A DNA stretch of 64,000 bases, from positions 35,824-99,823 of the forward strand of contig WHVA01000428.1 of NCBI GenBank assembly GCA_015179125.1, in the 5' to 3' direction. Below the pieces are notes generated by a model that was not told the DNA's origin, made no database searches, and was given only the letters and a program-made list of their open reading frames with translations. Position numbers and translations under genes: made by a program. This document shows positions 10,690 through 19,496 of this stretch, piece after piece; positions within the stretch are counted from its first letter, which is position 1, and each line of letters begins with the position of its first letter. This stretch comes from Gautieria morchelliformis. Taxonomy: Eukaryota > Basidiomycota > Agaricomycetes > Gomphales > Gomphaceae.

Positions 10690-11456
10690 AATGGCTGGCA
10701 GTCAAACGTCGAGGGTGTCCCTCCTGCCATCTGCAATGACGTGGAAGGCAGGCTAAACACAACAGATATTGACATCTGGATGTGGATAAGGATCCTGGCT
10801 CCCAGAGCCAAGCCACAGTCCCCCCTCAAGTCACGTTTAAGTGACTTGTTTGGTACGCCACGCCAATGGCAGGAACTCGTGAATGATATCACGATCCCCC
10901 TCCCTGGTGCAACACCCTGTGGGCTTCAGTCACAGGGATGTTCCCAGTTGGAAACAAACTCGCACACAAGATCCCTCTGAAGGAACTTGCGTCATGGCTT
11001 GCTCTCCATGGCGGCATGACCCATGAATGTATCTCTTGGATTGAGGGATAGTTCCAACGACTTCGGGATAAAGAAGTCGCAAACAATGCTGCGTGCACTG
11101 GGCAGCAGCGACACAAACAGGGACTGAAGCTGTCCCAGCGCGCCCATGAGAAAGCAGCCGCAAGTACCTCGGAGCTGCTTGATAAGGAGCTGCTCGTGTC
11201 CCGACCCCCAGACCCGCAACCTGATCTGGCCGCAGACACCGCCTTCATCCAGGAGATGGGGATCAACCCATCTCTTGAAACAGGTCTGTATCAGCGCCGA
11301 GCCGGACCCGGCCCATCCACATCTGCTCACATGGATGCGATGCATGTGGACCCCCGGCCCATGCCAGCTCCATATGAAGACGTCCCGATGGACGGCTCTC
11401 CCACCGCCAAGGAAAAGGACCTCAATGCAGAAATCTATGGGGATTAGAGTTCCCTA

Positions 11457-11469
11457 TAGTGGGGGAGGG
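11457..11469 (+). promoter_or_regulatory. Polypurine tract of family-B element
   Basis: AGTGGGGGAGGG lies directly before the LTR start TGTAAAT at 11470. It is the primer site for plus-strand DNA synthesis and fixes plus orientation for this copy. Confidence 0.8.
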
Positions 11470-11701
11470 TGTAAATATGGATATTTACCTGTATTGCCCC
11501 GAGGCAATATATAATCCTTGGTAGCTTACATAGCGCCAGTGGGTCCTCGCAGACCCACTGTATAGTTCTTGCATGGGAACCCTTTGGGATTCCCCAGCTT
11601 AACCTTACTTGTAACTGTCACTACATCGTACTAGAATCACCACTAATTGGTCGAGCTCTGTTACCTTGTGATAATGCAAGTACTAAGCCACACATCTTAC
11701 A
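11470..11701 (+). repeat. 3' LTR of the plus-oriented family-B copy
   Basis: Starts TGTAAATATGG right after a PPT and ends ATCTTACA. It shares the GTGGGTCC/AGACCCAC inverted core and the start and end sequences of the 16187 LTR but is clearly diverged. It lies inside an older element whose antisense ORF resumes at 11702. Confidence 0.75.
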
Positions 11702-12037
11702 GTGTTAGCCTTCTCCTGCTCTCCCAACTTGGCCTTTTGCTTCACCCCTCAGTCAGCTTTTCCCCGAGCCTCCCAAGCCTCTCTGATCCTGTCTGCATGA
11801 CCTTTCTCATGCTCCCTGCACTCTTCTTTTGCCTTCTGCAGAGCTTCGGCTTGCCGTCGTCATTCTTCAGCCAGCTTCTGTTCTTCCATCACCTTCTCTC
11901 CCTCTCAGCGGCTTCCTTTCACAGTTGAGCAGCGCGCCACCGCTCCTTCAGCTCCTCCAACCCTGCATCCCACTCCTGCTCCTCCGCCTCGAGCAGTCTT
12001 TCGAGTTCTTCGAGACTAGGCTCATGGGCGTCAGACA
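11702..12037 (-). pseudogene. Antisense coiled-coil ORF before a gypsy 3' LTR
   Basis: Starting at ATG 12037 on the minus strand the frame encodes a highly charged Glu/Lys/Arg-rich coiled coil (MSDAHEPSLEELERLLEAEE, later KVMEEQKLAEE and LQKAKEECREHEKGHADRI). Three stops interrupt it (11919-11921, 11860-11862, 11749-11751). All are TGA where CGA (Arg) would fit, as expected from C-to-T decay at CpG. It is truncated by the family-B element at 11702. It begins 144 bp inside the 3' LTR and runs away from it, antisense to the LTR orientation. This is the same position and style as the intact ORF at 60722-61540. Confidence 0.65.
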
Positions 12038-12167
12038 TGACAGTTCGTGAAGATGATGGGAGAAGGAGGGCAAGAAGCAAAAAATGCCACAAGTGTAAAA
12101 TGAAGCTTAAATAGGTGTTCACCCGGTAATCTCCAGGATCTCACTTATGGCCTCATGGGTTCGACCA

Positions 12168-12181
12168 TAAGGGGGAGGTAC
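12168..12181 (+). promoter_or_regulatory. Polypurine tract
   Basis: ATAAGGGGGAGGTAC immediately precedes the LTR start TGTTATG at 12182. The junction GGGAGRTACTGTTA is shared with the element at 59920-60618, suggesting the two families are related. Confidence 0.75.
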
Positions 12182-12664
12182 TGTTATGTACCAGTTCCCA
12201 AGTTCAGCCCCGAACCCTCAGCTTCGGTACTCGCTCAGGAACCCTCAGTTCTCACTATGCATTTCAGTTCACAGTTCCCTTATTCCAATCACCCATTACC
12301 CCTGATTCCCTTTCTTAGATAAACCCGCACATCCCCTTTTGTCCATCCCTTAGTTCCTGATGTTATCCCTGTCTACGACCCTGTATCCCATTATCCTATA
12401 TAAACCCCCCGTCATATACTCTAGTCCTCAATCAGAAATTGACTTAGACCTTGCACAACCTAAAACCCCCTCTGTTATCAATACCCAAACTCTCGGTGTC
12501 AAACCCGAGCCCTGTCCCGAAATTAGGGCGAACCTCTGAGTGGGCGCAACACATAAGTTGAAGAAGCCAAGCCCTCTGATCCAAGCCTCAGTCCAGTTCC
12601 ATCCTGAACCTCGGTCCAGCTTGGTTCCTGTTCCAAATATCTAGTATGAGACCCAGCCTTAACA
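12182..12664 (+). repeat. 3' LTR of a gypsy-type element
   Basis: 483 bp with ends TGTTA and TAACA, preceded by a PPT. Rich in CAGTTC/GTTCC repeats and without an ORF. The 5' part of the element is not recognisable to the left, apart from the antisense coiled-coil ORF just inside. No target duplication could be checked because the other end is lost. Confidence 0.75.
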
Positions 12665-13182
12665 GGAGTCTGAAGCGTCAGAGTGGGGATTTATGATCGC
12701 CCTCATCACTGTGTCCCACAAAAGAAGAATTCAATCTCCACTATTTGCTTATGTAATGCAGCAAAAATCACCAGGACAGAAAATTGAACTTGTGTTTCCT
12801 GGACAGGGAATCACATTTTATGAATTTTGAAATGAAAAAAAAAAAAAAAAAAAAAAAAAAAAACATGTAATAGAAATTTTTATAAGCTTGATTTCAATAA
12901 AATGGCACAGTAGAGTTGTTGAATAGTGTCTTATAAACAAACAAATGGTTTTACTTTTTTGATATTTCCAAGTGTCTACAGTAGGGAATCGGTTCTGGTG
13001 AGATGGCTTAGATGGGCACTTAGAGGGTGCGCAGTCTATGCTGCTGCTATTACTACAACTCTTAAGCAAACTACGCGGATCGCTTTGGCTTTGTTTGCCA
13101 CCCCTGTCTCTTTTCCATGCACCTGTCCATCCTTTTCTGTGGAAAGTCTTAAATCCCCACCCTGACGCGACGCTTTGGACTC
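12665..13182. repeat. Possible MITE with about 30-bp inverted ends
   Basis: The left end begins GGAGTCTGAAGCGTC and continues AGTGGGGATTTA (12665-12693). The inverted counterpart at 13150-13182 reads, reversed, GGAGTCCAAAGCGTC and GGGTGGGGATTTA. No coding potential. A run of 29 A (12835-12863) lies inside. A third, direct copy of the end motif is at 13803-13825 outside it. A target duplication could not be shown because an LTR adjoins the left end. Confidence 0.4.
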
Positions 13183-13367
13183 CAACGCACACGCTCGCGT
13201 AAGTTCTCCACATCGCAAGGAAGTTTATTTATAAAGAAAAACATAATATAATGGCAATAAAATGTGTCAGAAACATTCTGAAAGATTAAAAAATGTTACA
13301 TTTATTGTAACTATAAGCGTCTCAGGTCCGAATATATAATGTTTAAAGGGTACCTTGTAGTGTGACG
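13183..13367. other. AT-rich sequence without recognised features
   Basis: No ORF, repeat or RNA signal that I can support. Confidence 0.5.
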
Positions 13368-13440
13368 TCGGCTTAGTGCAATGGTTAAGTTGTTAAGTGT
13401 GTGTGAGGGTGGGCATAGGTTCGAGCTCTGCTCAGCGCAA
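13368..13440 (+). repeat. tRNA-like SINE head (Pol III boxes A and B)
   Basis: TAGTGCAATGG (13374-13384) fits the box A consensus TRGYNNANNGG exactly. GGTTCGAGCTC (13418-13428) fits box B closely, 33 nt later, a normal tRNA spacing. The arms do not fold into a full cloverleaf with paired acceptor stem, so it is not a tRNA gene. A tRNA-derived SINE head followed by an AT-rich body (to about 13600) is the simplest reading. Confidence 0.45.
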
Positions 13441-13619
13441 ATGTTTTCTTGGCACTTGCATTTATTTTTGTAAATGGTTCACTGGCCCTATTGGCTTTTT
13501 CTCTACTTTCTTTCTATACCTCAATGTGGCATTTTAATTGTTGGTACATGAAATTCATGATACCCATATACTATTTTGGATGCAAAAATGAGGCTTTAGC
13601 ATGCCGACCTGAACCGACC

Positions 13620-14545
13620 CGGTTTGGGGGACCCCCCGAGCGTAGCGAGGGAGGGGAGGGTCGATGAATGGTCGGTCCTCTTCGTGCGCCCGGGAGAAAC
13701 AGTAAAATTTACGCTCAACAATTTTTTTAATCTCTTAATTGGTATTTTTCTAATTACTCATGTACACGAAGCCTTGTGGGTGGTGAGGGGTGCGTCTGAG
13801 TTTGAAGCGTCAGAGTGGGGATTTAAGGTCACCCCTTTTCTGTCCATTCTCTTGTGTTACCCCTCTACTTTGCAAAACGCTCTTCTTCACCCAGTACGCC
13901 ACAAACCACGTCCACACTGTTTTCCCTTTCTGTGCTTTTGACACCTCAGCATCTTTTCCACGCGCCTCTTTATTGTTCCCTGTCCGTGGTGCCTGTCTCT
14001 CTCAGTACGCCGCAATCCAGGTCGTCGTCCATTCCTTTTCTGTCCATTCACTTCAATTACCCCCACCATCTCTCTCTGCACGCCACAGACTGGGTCCACA
14101 CCGTTTTCCCTTTCGGTGCTTTCAAATCCTGTGCGTCTTTTCCGTGCCCCTTTTCATCCTTCCCTCTGCATGGTCTGTCTCTCTCAGTACACCGCGATCC
14201 AGGTCGATATTGATTCCTTTTCCGTCCTTTCTCGGAGTACGCCGCGGTCCACAATCCAGCCCCCCCATCCATTTGTTTTGCAACTGCCTGACATCCTTCC
14301 CTTTCGCTTAGTGTCTCTCTCTCTCACCACACTCTGACTACCCTCCCATCCTGGTCACAGCGGTTTTCCTTTTTTGTCGTCTCTCCTCCATTACTCCTGT
14401 TTTGCGTCCCCTGTTCTTCCTTCCTTCCCACAATCTCTTTGTCTCTCCGAGGACACGGCCTCCCTGGCATAAACGGTGTTCCTTTTCAGAGGTTTCGCCT
14501 CCCTTAGTTCATCACAGTTTTTCTCTCTCAGTATTGCCTCTCAAT
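13620..14545. repeat. CT-rich leader with irregular repeats upstream of OB-like gene
   Basis: A strongly pyrimidine-rich 5' region of the second Helitron. A motif of the type CTCTCAGTACGCCGCAATCCAGGTC recurs in variants at about 13891, 14003, 14077, 14182 and 14235, with spacings of 50-110 bp and intervening TTTTCCCTTTC-type blocks. No coding frame is called. The Helitron 5' terminus was not identified. Confidence 0.45.
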
Positions 14546-15453
14546 ATGTCCACGGTCACCTCCTCTGCGAATCTTTGCCTTCGAGGGGGCCATCGTCAGA
14601 CGACATCACCTATGTATTACTGTTTCTATGAAACAGTCCTTGAGGGCCTCGGTAAAAGTCTCCACCCTATGGAGATCAGACATTACAGTCCCCCTGGTGA
14701 CGGCCTCGTATGGGATGATACCATCGTCCGCCTCGTGGGCCACATCTTTGCGCCTCCGCCGTCCAAGATATTGATGGATGTCATGTCCCTCACCCCTTAC
14801 CCCGGCAATCCCGCGTCTGAGAACTATGAATAAAACGTTCCTGATGATACGTCGGTCGCTGTTTGGGCTGTCGGAGCCGTTCTTAATAATGCGGAGTACT
14901 GCGGCGATTCGAAGACATATACATTTAACCTCGCCGTTTCTGACAATGTTCGTGATGGGATGAAGGTGTTTGTCATTGAGTGCTTTGCTTACTTTCCTTT
15001 CTTATCCGTTGCTGATGTTCCCCTCCTGAGATGTGTCTACGATGGGAACTCAACTCGGTTCGCTGGAATCACACCCCTACTCCCAACGTTAACACTGCCA
15101 TTTATGTGTATGGGTTACTGAAGGGGGTGAACGACCAGGGTAACTTGAGCATCATCGTCAATAATGTCGCCTTGAATGTGGGGCCTGCCACACTAGGTGC
15201 TGCAAGTCCTGCTCGTGGCAGGCATCCTTCTGGTAGTGAGGGTGGATCTCAGCGATGCACTCACAAGTTTGCAGCCACATCCATTGAAGATGACTTCCTC
15301 CTGACCATCTCCAAATCTAGCCGTCGTTATGCTTCCCCCCCTGTGCATGGACCGTCGGAGCCGCGGTTTTCCTTTCCCACTGGCAGCTCCCAATCGGATG
15401 CGGCTAATCTTACCACAAGGAGTGGTAAGCGCCGTGTGGTGGTTACATGTTGA
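14546..15453 (+). pseudogene. Helitron-linked OB-like protein, copy 1
   Basis: From ATG 14546 the frame reads MSTVTSSANLCLRGGH, then YCFYETVLEGL, VRLVGHIFAPP, LMDVMSLTPYPGNP; after a stop at 14831 it continues with FNLAVSDNVRDG and, past a probable intron (about 14974-15030) and a frameshift, VRWNHTPTPNVNTAIYVYG, LSIIVNNVALNVGP and a basic tail SGKRR. I recognise the pattern as a family frequent in Agaricomycetes with beta-rich, OB-fold-like spacing, possibly binding single-stranded DNA; that role is inference. A second copy is at 39034-39496, on the other side of the Rep-helicase gene. It is disabled by at least one stop and one frameshift. Confidence 0.55.
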
Positions 15454-15625
15454 ACGTTTTCTTTCTCTTTCGTTTTCTCTCCGGTTTGCTGTCATGGCCT
15501 CTCGCGCCTTTTTAGTTCATCTGTCTGTATTACTCCTGACCCCTGTTTGAAATGTAACTGCTTTCGTCCGTCCTTCACGTCCGAGGAAAGTTAGTGCATT
15601 TTCATCCCCAACGTCGTTTCTCCTA

Positions 15626-16186
15626 ATGCGAAAGTTCATGTCTGCGTCCTCCGCAACCTGGCATATATCTCCGATTTCGACACCTACATTTCATTGGGGA
15701 GCGGAGGCTGGCGGTTGGCTCCATGAATGTTCCTACTGCCACCTTCCTCTCCTTACAGGAGAACGGTCTGGATTTTGTTGCAGTGAAGGAGGCAAACGAT
15801 TCGCAGATGTTCCACCGCTTCTGCCATTGCCTCGCGAATACAACATTTTTATCCAGGATCCTAGGCTCTCCTCTTTATCGTGTATATTCAATCTTATCTA
15901 TTCTTTTGCTTCACTGGAGTCTACCGCTGAGTTTCCTGGTTTGCACGGTCCACCTGGGTTCTTTAGCGTACAAGGATGTCTTTACCATCAACTACGTCCC
16001 CGTCATCATGATTCAGCTCTGTGTTGGATATTATACCATGGTTTCCTTGCGGGGCTCCCTCCTCATGAAAATTGGTTCAACACCCTACCTTCCGCATGGA
16101 CCGCTGCAATGAAGGAGGCCTTGGAACATCACAATCCTTTTGTCCACACTATATGTCAACTCGCCTCTATACAACCCTCCCAATAT
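15626..16186 (+). pseudogene. Helitron Rep-helicase, N-terminal part
   Basis: Start of the Helitron transposase, split by the gypsy insertion at 16187. The frame shows a Cys-rich element (CSYCHLPLLTGERSGFCC), then SSLSCIFNLIYSFASLESTAEFP, GPPGFFSVQGCLYHQLRP and LPSAWTAAMKEALEHHNPF, the pattern of the Helitron_like_N region. At its end the codons CAA TAT run into the target duplication AATAT. Reading on at 34827 restores the frame (PQASIILRDSSPTNEVG), which shows both parts were one gene. Confidence 0.8.
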
Positions 16187-16401
16187 TGTAAAGGATGTCG
16201 ATCTTAGGACCTTGTATCACAAGGGCACTACAGAACTTGACCAATGAGTGGTATTCTGAATGCTACGTAGTGACAGGTAAGAGTAAGATGTGATGGGGAC
16301 TGCTGGCCGGTTCCCATGCATAAACTATACAGTGGGTCCCTAAGGGGCCCACTGGGATTATGTAATAACTATTGTACATGTAGATACATAGGTTATTTAC
16401 A
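16187..16401 (-). repeat. 3' LTR of gypsy family B
   Basis: Starts (minus strand) TGTAAATAACC and ends CATCCTTTACA. Carries an inverted-repeat core (GTGGGTCCC/GGGGCCCAC). Confidence 0.95.
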
Positions 16402-16425
16402 CCCTCCCCCTCTATAGGCAACTAT
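16402..16425 (-). promoter_or_regulatory. Polypurine tract of gypsy family B
   Basis: On the minus strand, CTATAGAGGGGGAGGG directly precedes the LTR start TGTAAAT: the plus-strand priming site. Confidence 0.85.
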
Positions 16426-16434
16426 AGGGGTCAA

Positions 16435-17562
16435 CTACGACTCATAGAGGTCATCCATAATAGAGTCCTCTAGAGTGGCCGATACGATGACGTCGTCGTC
16501 GTACGGGGCCAGTGGAGCTCGTGACTCCTCCAGGGGCACCTCCGCGTCATCGGGGGTGATGGGGTGAGGCTGGTCGGCCTCGCCACTAGCGGCGGTATCC
16601 ACTTGGGTGATGAGGCCAGCGTCCCTGCGGAGCATGGCCTCAACGGCCGGGTCCTCAGTCTGAGGAGGGGGCTGGAAGCGCGCCAGCTCTTGGTCAAGCT
16701 GAGCCTGAGTGAGGGGTCGCGGCACCACAGCCCTCACATGGCCAGTCTCGAGGACCTTTTGTTGGCCCTCACGGGCGGCAGCACTGAATGCCGCGCCGGT
16801 GATGCTGCGTTGAACATAGTGTTCAATGCATGCCACTCGCTCGCAAGTGACCCCTGCATAGTGGGCCAACCATCTCGCGATCTCGGCGAGGGGGATGTCA
16901 GGGCCGGCTCGGCCCTCCACAGGGAATGGGCCCGTGATGGAGAGCCGCAGGGTGGTGCTCTGAGGTGTCAGCACTTCCCTGGCGTCGACGAGGCTCGACC
17001 ATTGGTCTGTCAAGCCAAATAGGTCGAGTAGCCTCGCCCTGAGAGGTGATGCGACCCCTTTGACCCATGGTGCAAGGGCCTTCAACCACATCCAGACGTC
17101 CATGTCGTCTAGGTTGAAGGTGCCATCCGCGTTGTCACGGATGGCGGATGGGATTCCTTCAGGGTTGTGTATCCAACCCTTCAGGATGGCCGTGATATCG
17201 TGCGGGGTACCGCCCACTATCACGAGACAATCCCTTTTGGGATTGCGAGCGCGTTGTTTGCGCTCGATGCGTTTGAATATGCTGATCATCTCGCGCGTAC
17301 GCACGAGCTGTGGCGTTTCTTTTGCCCACGCTATGAGTTCGACGAAGCGTGGGTTGTCGAGCGGGCAGACGTCATACCATTGAGTACGACGCTGTTGGGC
17401 CTTTCCTACCGGCCATGGTAGGAGGCCCGTCTCGGAGATCAGTGGATCTCCGAGTGGGATGAGCGTCCCCTCCCCCGGGTAGGGAGGGTGAACTGTCCCC
17501 CCAGTGGAGGCAGGGCCATGCCAGGCCCGATGTACTGGGCCTTGATCTGTGCTATCCGCCAT
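16435..17562 (-). CDS. ORF3 main part of gypsy family B, unknown function
   Basis: A 375-codon frame, sense to the element, between pol and the 3' LTR in the env position. It has no signal peptide or membrane segment, so it is not envelope-like. Conserved in three copies in this window: here, 8636-11460 (+) and the tail at 5232-5834 (-). Conserved blocks: W-x-x-VCP (residues about 63-68), GGTPHDITAILKGW, DDMDVWMWLKALAPW, LRARLLDLFG, IARWLAHYAGVT, AREGQQK, and the acidic C-terminal PYDDDVIVS...MDDLYES. It overlaps the preceding frame at 17439-17930 by about 120 bp, suggesting one protein joined by a frameshift or decay. A Gag-like or nucleic-acid role is possible but not shown. Confidence 0.6.
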   Translation of the reverse strand: MADSTDQGPVHRAWHGPASTGGTVHPPYPGEGTLIPLGDPLISETGLLPWPVGKAQQRRTQWYDVCPLDNPRFVELIAWAKETPQLVRTREMISIFKRIERKQRARNPKRDCLVIVGGTPHDITAILKGWIHNPEGIPSAIRDNADGTFNLDDMDVWMWLKALAPWVKGVASPLRARLLDLFGLTDQWSSLVDAREVLTPQSTTLRLSITGPFPVEGRAGPDIPLAEIARWLAHYAGVTCERVACIEHYVQRSITGAAFSAAAREGQQKVLETGHVRAVVPRPLTQAQLDQELARFQPPPQTEDPAVEAMLRRDAGLITQVDTAASGEADQPHPITPDDAEVPLEESRAPLAPYDDDVIVSATLEDSIMDDLYES

Positions 17563-17930
17563 TGAAGGGTGGGGTCGTTGACAGTGTGCGACGATGACGC
17601 CGCTAGGTAAGCACTAATCGCGCTTTCCCTCGCAATGGCTAGCCCATTGATGGTGTTGGGGGTGCCGCGCAATTTCTTGCGCTTTTTCTTTGGCTGCTCT
17701 GCCAGCCGCTGTGCCCTTTCCGAGTCGTACATCTTCCAGATGGACGAGTCTGACTCCCATCTGTCAGGGAACACCCTGTTCTCCATTTCCAGTTCCGACA
17801 CCACACCCAGTTCCGACTCTATTTCCGATTCCGCTTCCAGTTCCAATTCCATCTCCGCCTCCGCTTTCGGAAAGGATTCCGCTTCTGAGAGAACTCCCAC
17901 CACCACTCTCGGAGCAGTGTCGGAAATCAA
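17439..17930 (-). CDS. ORF3 acidic/basic segment of gypsy family B
   Basis: A 163-codon frame just upstream of the main ORF3 frame. It has a Glu-rich run (residues about 15-50), then a basic stretch PKKKRKKLRG that looks like a nuclear localisation signal, then an unremarkable tail. It probably forms the middle of a single ORF3 protein with the coiled-coil segment at 18296-19455 and the part at 16435-17562. No known domain recognised. The region 17931-18295 between frames holds a direct repeat of about 17 bp (GGATTCCCCCTTGTCAG at about 18088 and 18150). Confidence 0.5.
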   Translation of the reverse strand: MISDTAPRVVVGVLSEAESFPKAEAEMELELEAESEIESELGVVSELEMENRVFPDRWESDSSIWKMYDSERAQRLAEQPKKKRKKLRGTPNTINGLAIARESAISAYLAASSSHTVNDPTLQWRIAQIKAQYIGPGMALPPLGGQFTLPTRGRGRSSHSEIH

Positions 17931-18295
17931 GTGGCTCGCGTAATAGGTGGCATCAAGGGTCGATCAAGGGTCAGGGAGGTCAGGAGGATGCAGGGTTGAT
18001 GGCGGGTGCCAAGTGTTGTCCCTGGCTGCGCAGCGTAGTATAATACGGGCTTGCTGACATTGGGGGTCCTTAGACTTTTCTCTTTGGATTCCCCCTTGTC
18101 AGGTGAGAATCCCCTCTCTTGTATACTCTGTTCATTTATACATACTTTGGATTCCCCCTTGTCAGTTGTGTGGTAGTGTGATCTCCACAACTAGCCAGGG
18201 TTGCCCTTACACCATCCTTCTGGCACGCCGTACGCAGAGTTGGAAGGCGTGCTATGCCCTTCCGTCGTTGTCGTCGTCAGGGTCAGCGCTGACAA

Positions 18296-19455
18296 TCAGG
18301 ACGCTAGCCCTGATGTTGCGCGCGCCGGCAAAGGCGCCGTCACGCGAGGTGATGATGGCCCGGCCACTGGGTCAGTGGCTGGGTAATGGCGCGGCCTTTT
18401 TGAGGCTGCATGGGCGAACTTGAGCTGGAGCTGTGCTGTGCTCAGCTGCTCCTCAAGTTCTTTTATTCTGGTGCGCTTGGTTTCGAGCGCATCATCGCGG
18501 TCTTCGACCACGCATTCCAATTTCTTGACCGCCTTCTTGAGGTCATGGATGTCCAGGAGGGGCTCCTCCCGCGCGTCACACGCAATGCCCCTTGGAAACC
18601 ATCCCCAGGCTGCATCGATGGCGTCGCCGATGTCTTTGTGCCGCAATTTGACCTTGCGGGTGCCTGTTGCGGCCCTTAAGTGTAGTGGACAGGAATTATA
18701 GGCAGTAGGTATGGACTTGTTGCTCAAAAGAATAGACTAGAAATTGATTCACTCTCTCAGTGAATTTAGTTGTCACTGTAAGTATATTATACACTACCTA
18801 GAAATTGATTCACTACAGAGTATTTCTAGGTCAATAAATCGAAGGAACACTAGACTAATTTACTTGCCTCTCTCAGTGAATTTAGTTGTCACTGAGAGAG
18901 GGGGAAATCTGTCTCACTGTGCATGTACTACTACCCGGCCCTTTAGCGCCCAAGAGCTCGCGCGTCGAAGTCATTTCAGACTCCGCTGGGTGCAGCCGCC
19001 TATGAAAGTAGAAATAACAAAGTGGAATGGAGAGGTAGGGAGTGACTGGAAAATTTCGAAAATAATCAGAGAAATGGATGCATGGTACAAGAACAATGTG
19101 AGAAGAAATTGAAACCCCATACAGTAAATTGAATATATTATGCTTGATTTTGGTGCAGGAGCATAAATGCACCCAACATTAAGTGCACGGCGTAGTCCAC
19201 GCACGTTGCGCAATCATCCGGGTGGACAATGGTGAGGGCGTCCTCCCATCCCACGATCATCCAGTGCTCCTGGTCTATTGGAGCACGGAGAATATCTGCG
19301 GCCCCCTGTCTCGGGGCCATTGCTCGCGTTGTGGATGTTGACAGATCAACGTCCATCCCATCTTTGGGGGGCATCATCTTCATGGGGATGATGGTGGTTA
19401 GCTTCCAAGAAGCGATGCGCCCTTGGAAAGATCCGAGGTGAAAATTTAACCGCAC
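18296..19455 (-). pseudogene. ORF3 N-terminal coiled-coil segment, split by a solo LTR
   Basis: Two halves, 19455-19179 and 18680-18296, are in frame with each other once the copia solo LTR and one target duplication are removed (DDCATCVDYAVHLK joins to AATGTRKVKLRHKD). The second half has a heptad-like coiled coil (LKKAVKKLECVVEDRDDALE, then IKELEEQLSTAQLQL) and a Pro/Ala-rich end. It follows pol by about 40 bp. Function unknown; disrupted by the insertion. Confidence 0.6.
18681..19178 (-). mobile_element. Solo LTR of the Ty1/copia family
   Basis: Same family as 9269-9765 and the LTRs of 23634-32146. Ends TGTAGTGG (one change from the usual TGTAGAGG) and CCAACA; 5-bp target duplication TTAAG at 18676-18680 and 19179-19183. 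Contains the CTCTCTCAGTGA hairpin. Confidence 0.93.
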
Positions 19456-19496
19456 CGTGGCCGGCGCGTCACGTGGTTTGCACGTGACAGACGCGT

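Larger units (their letters stand above)
8636..11460 (+). pseudogene. Gypsy family-B ORF3 copy, split by an LTR
   Basis: Two stretches parallel the ORF at 16435-17562. Exonic part 1 (about 8636-8947) reads YPGEGELLRHRDPPI, then WCHVCPITEQRF and DGMPDDIVTVLNG. Part 2 (about 10695-11446) reads EGVPPAICND, DIDIWMWIRILAP, the LKELASWLALHGG region and a diverged tail with PAPYEDVPMDG. They are separated by a 1742-bp insertion with a 5-bp target duplication (AATGG). An in-frame TAG at about 11048 breaks part 2. It ends about 10 bp before a PPT and an LTR, as in the complete element, so the 3' half of a family-B element (plus orientation) is present. Function unknown. Confidence 0.8.

Noticed and set aside
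12835-12863. Poly(A) run as the tail of a LINE or processed gene
   Set aside because: No coding or SINE sequence directly upstream and no target duplication around it.
16435-17562. ORF3 as a retroviral-type envelope gene
   Set aside because: Position fits, but there is no signal peptide, membrane anchor or cysteine pattern.
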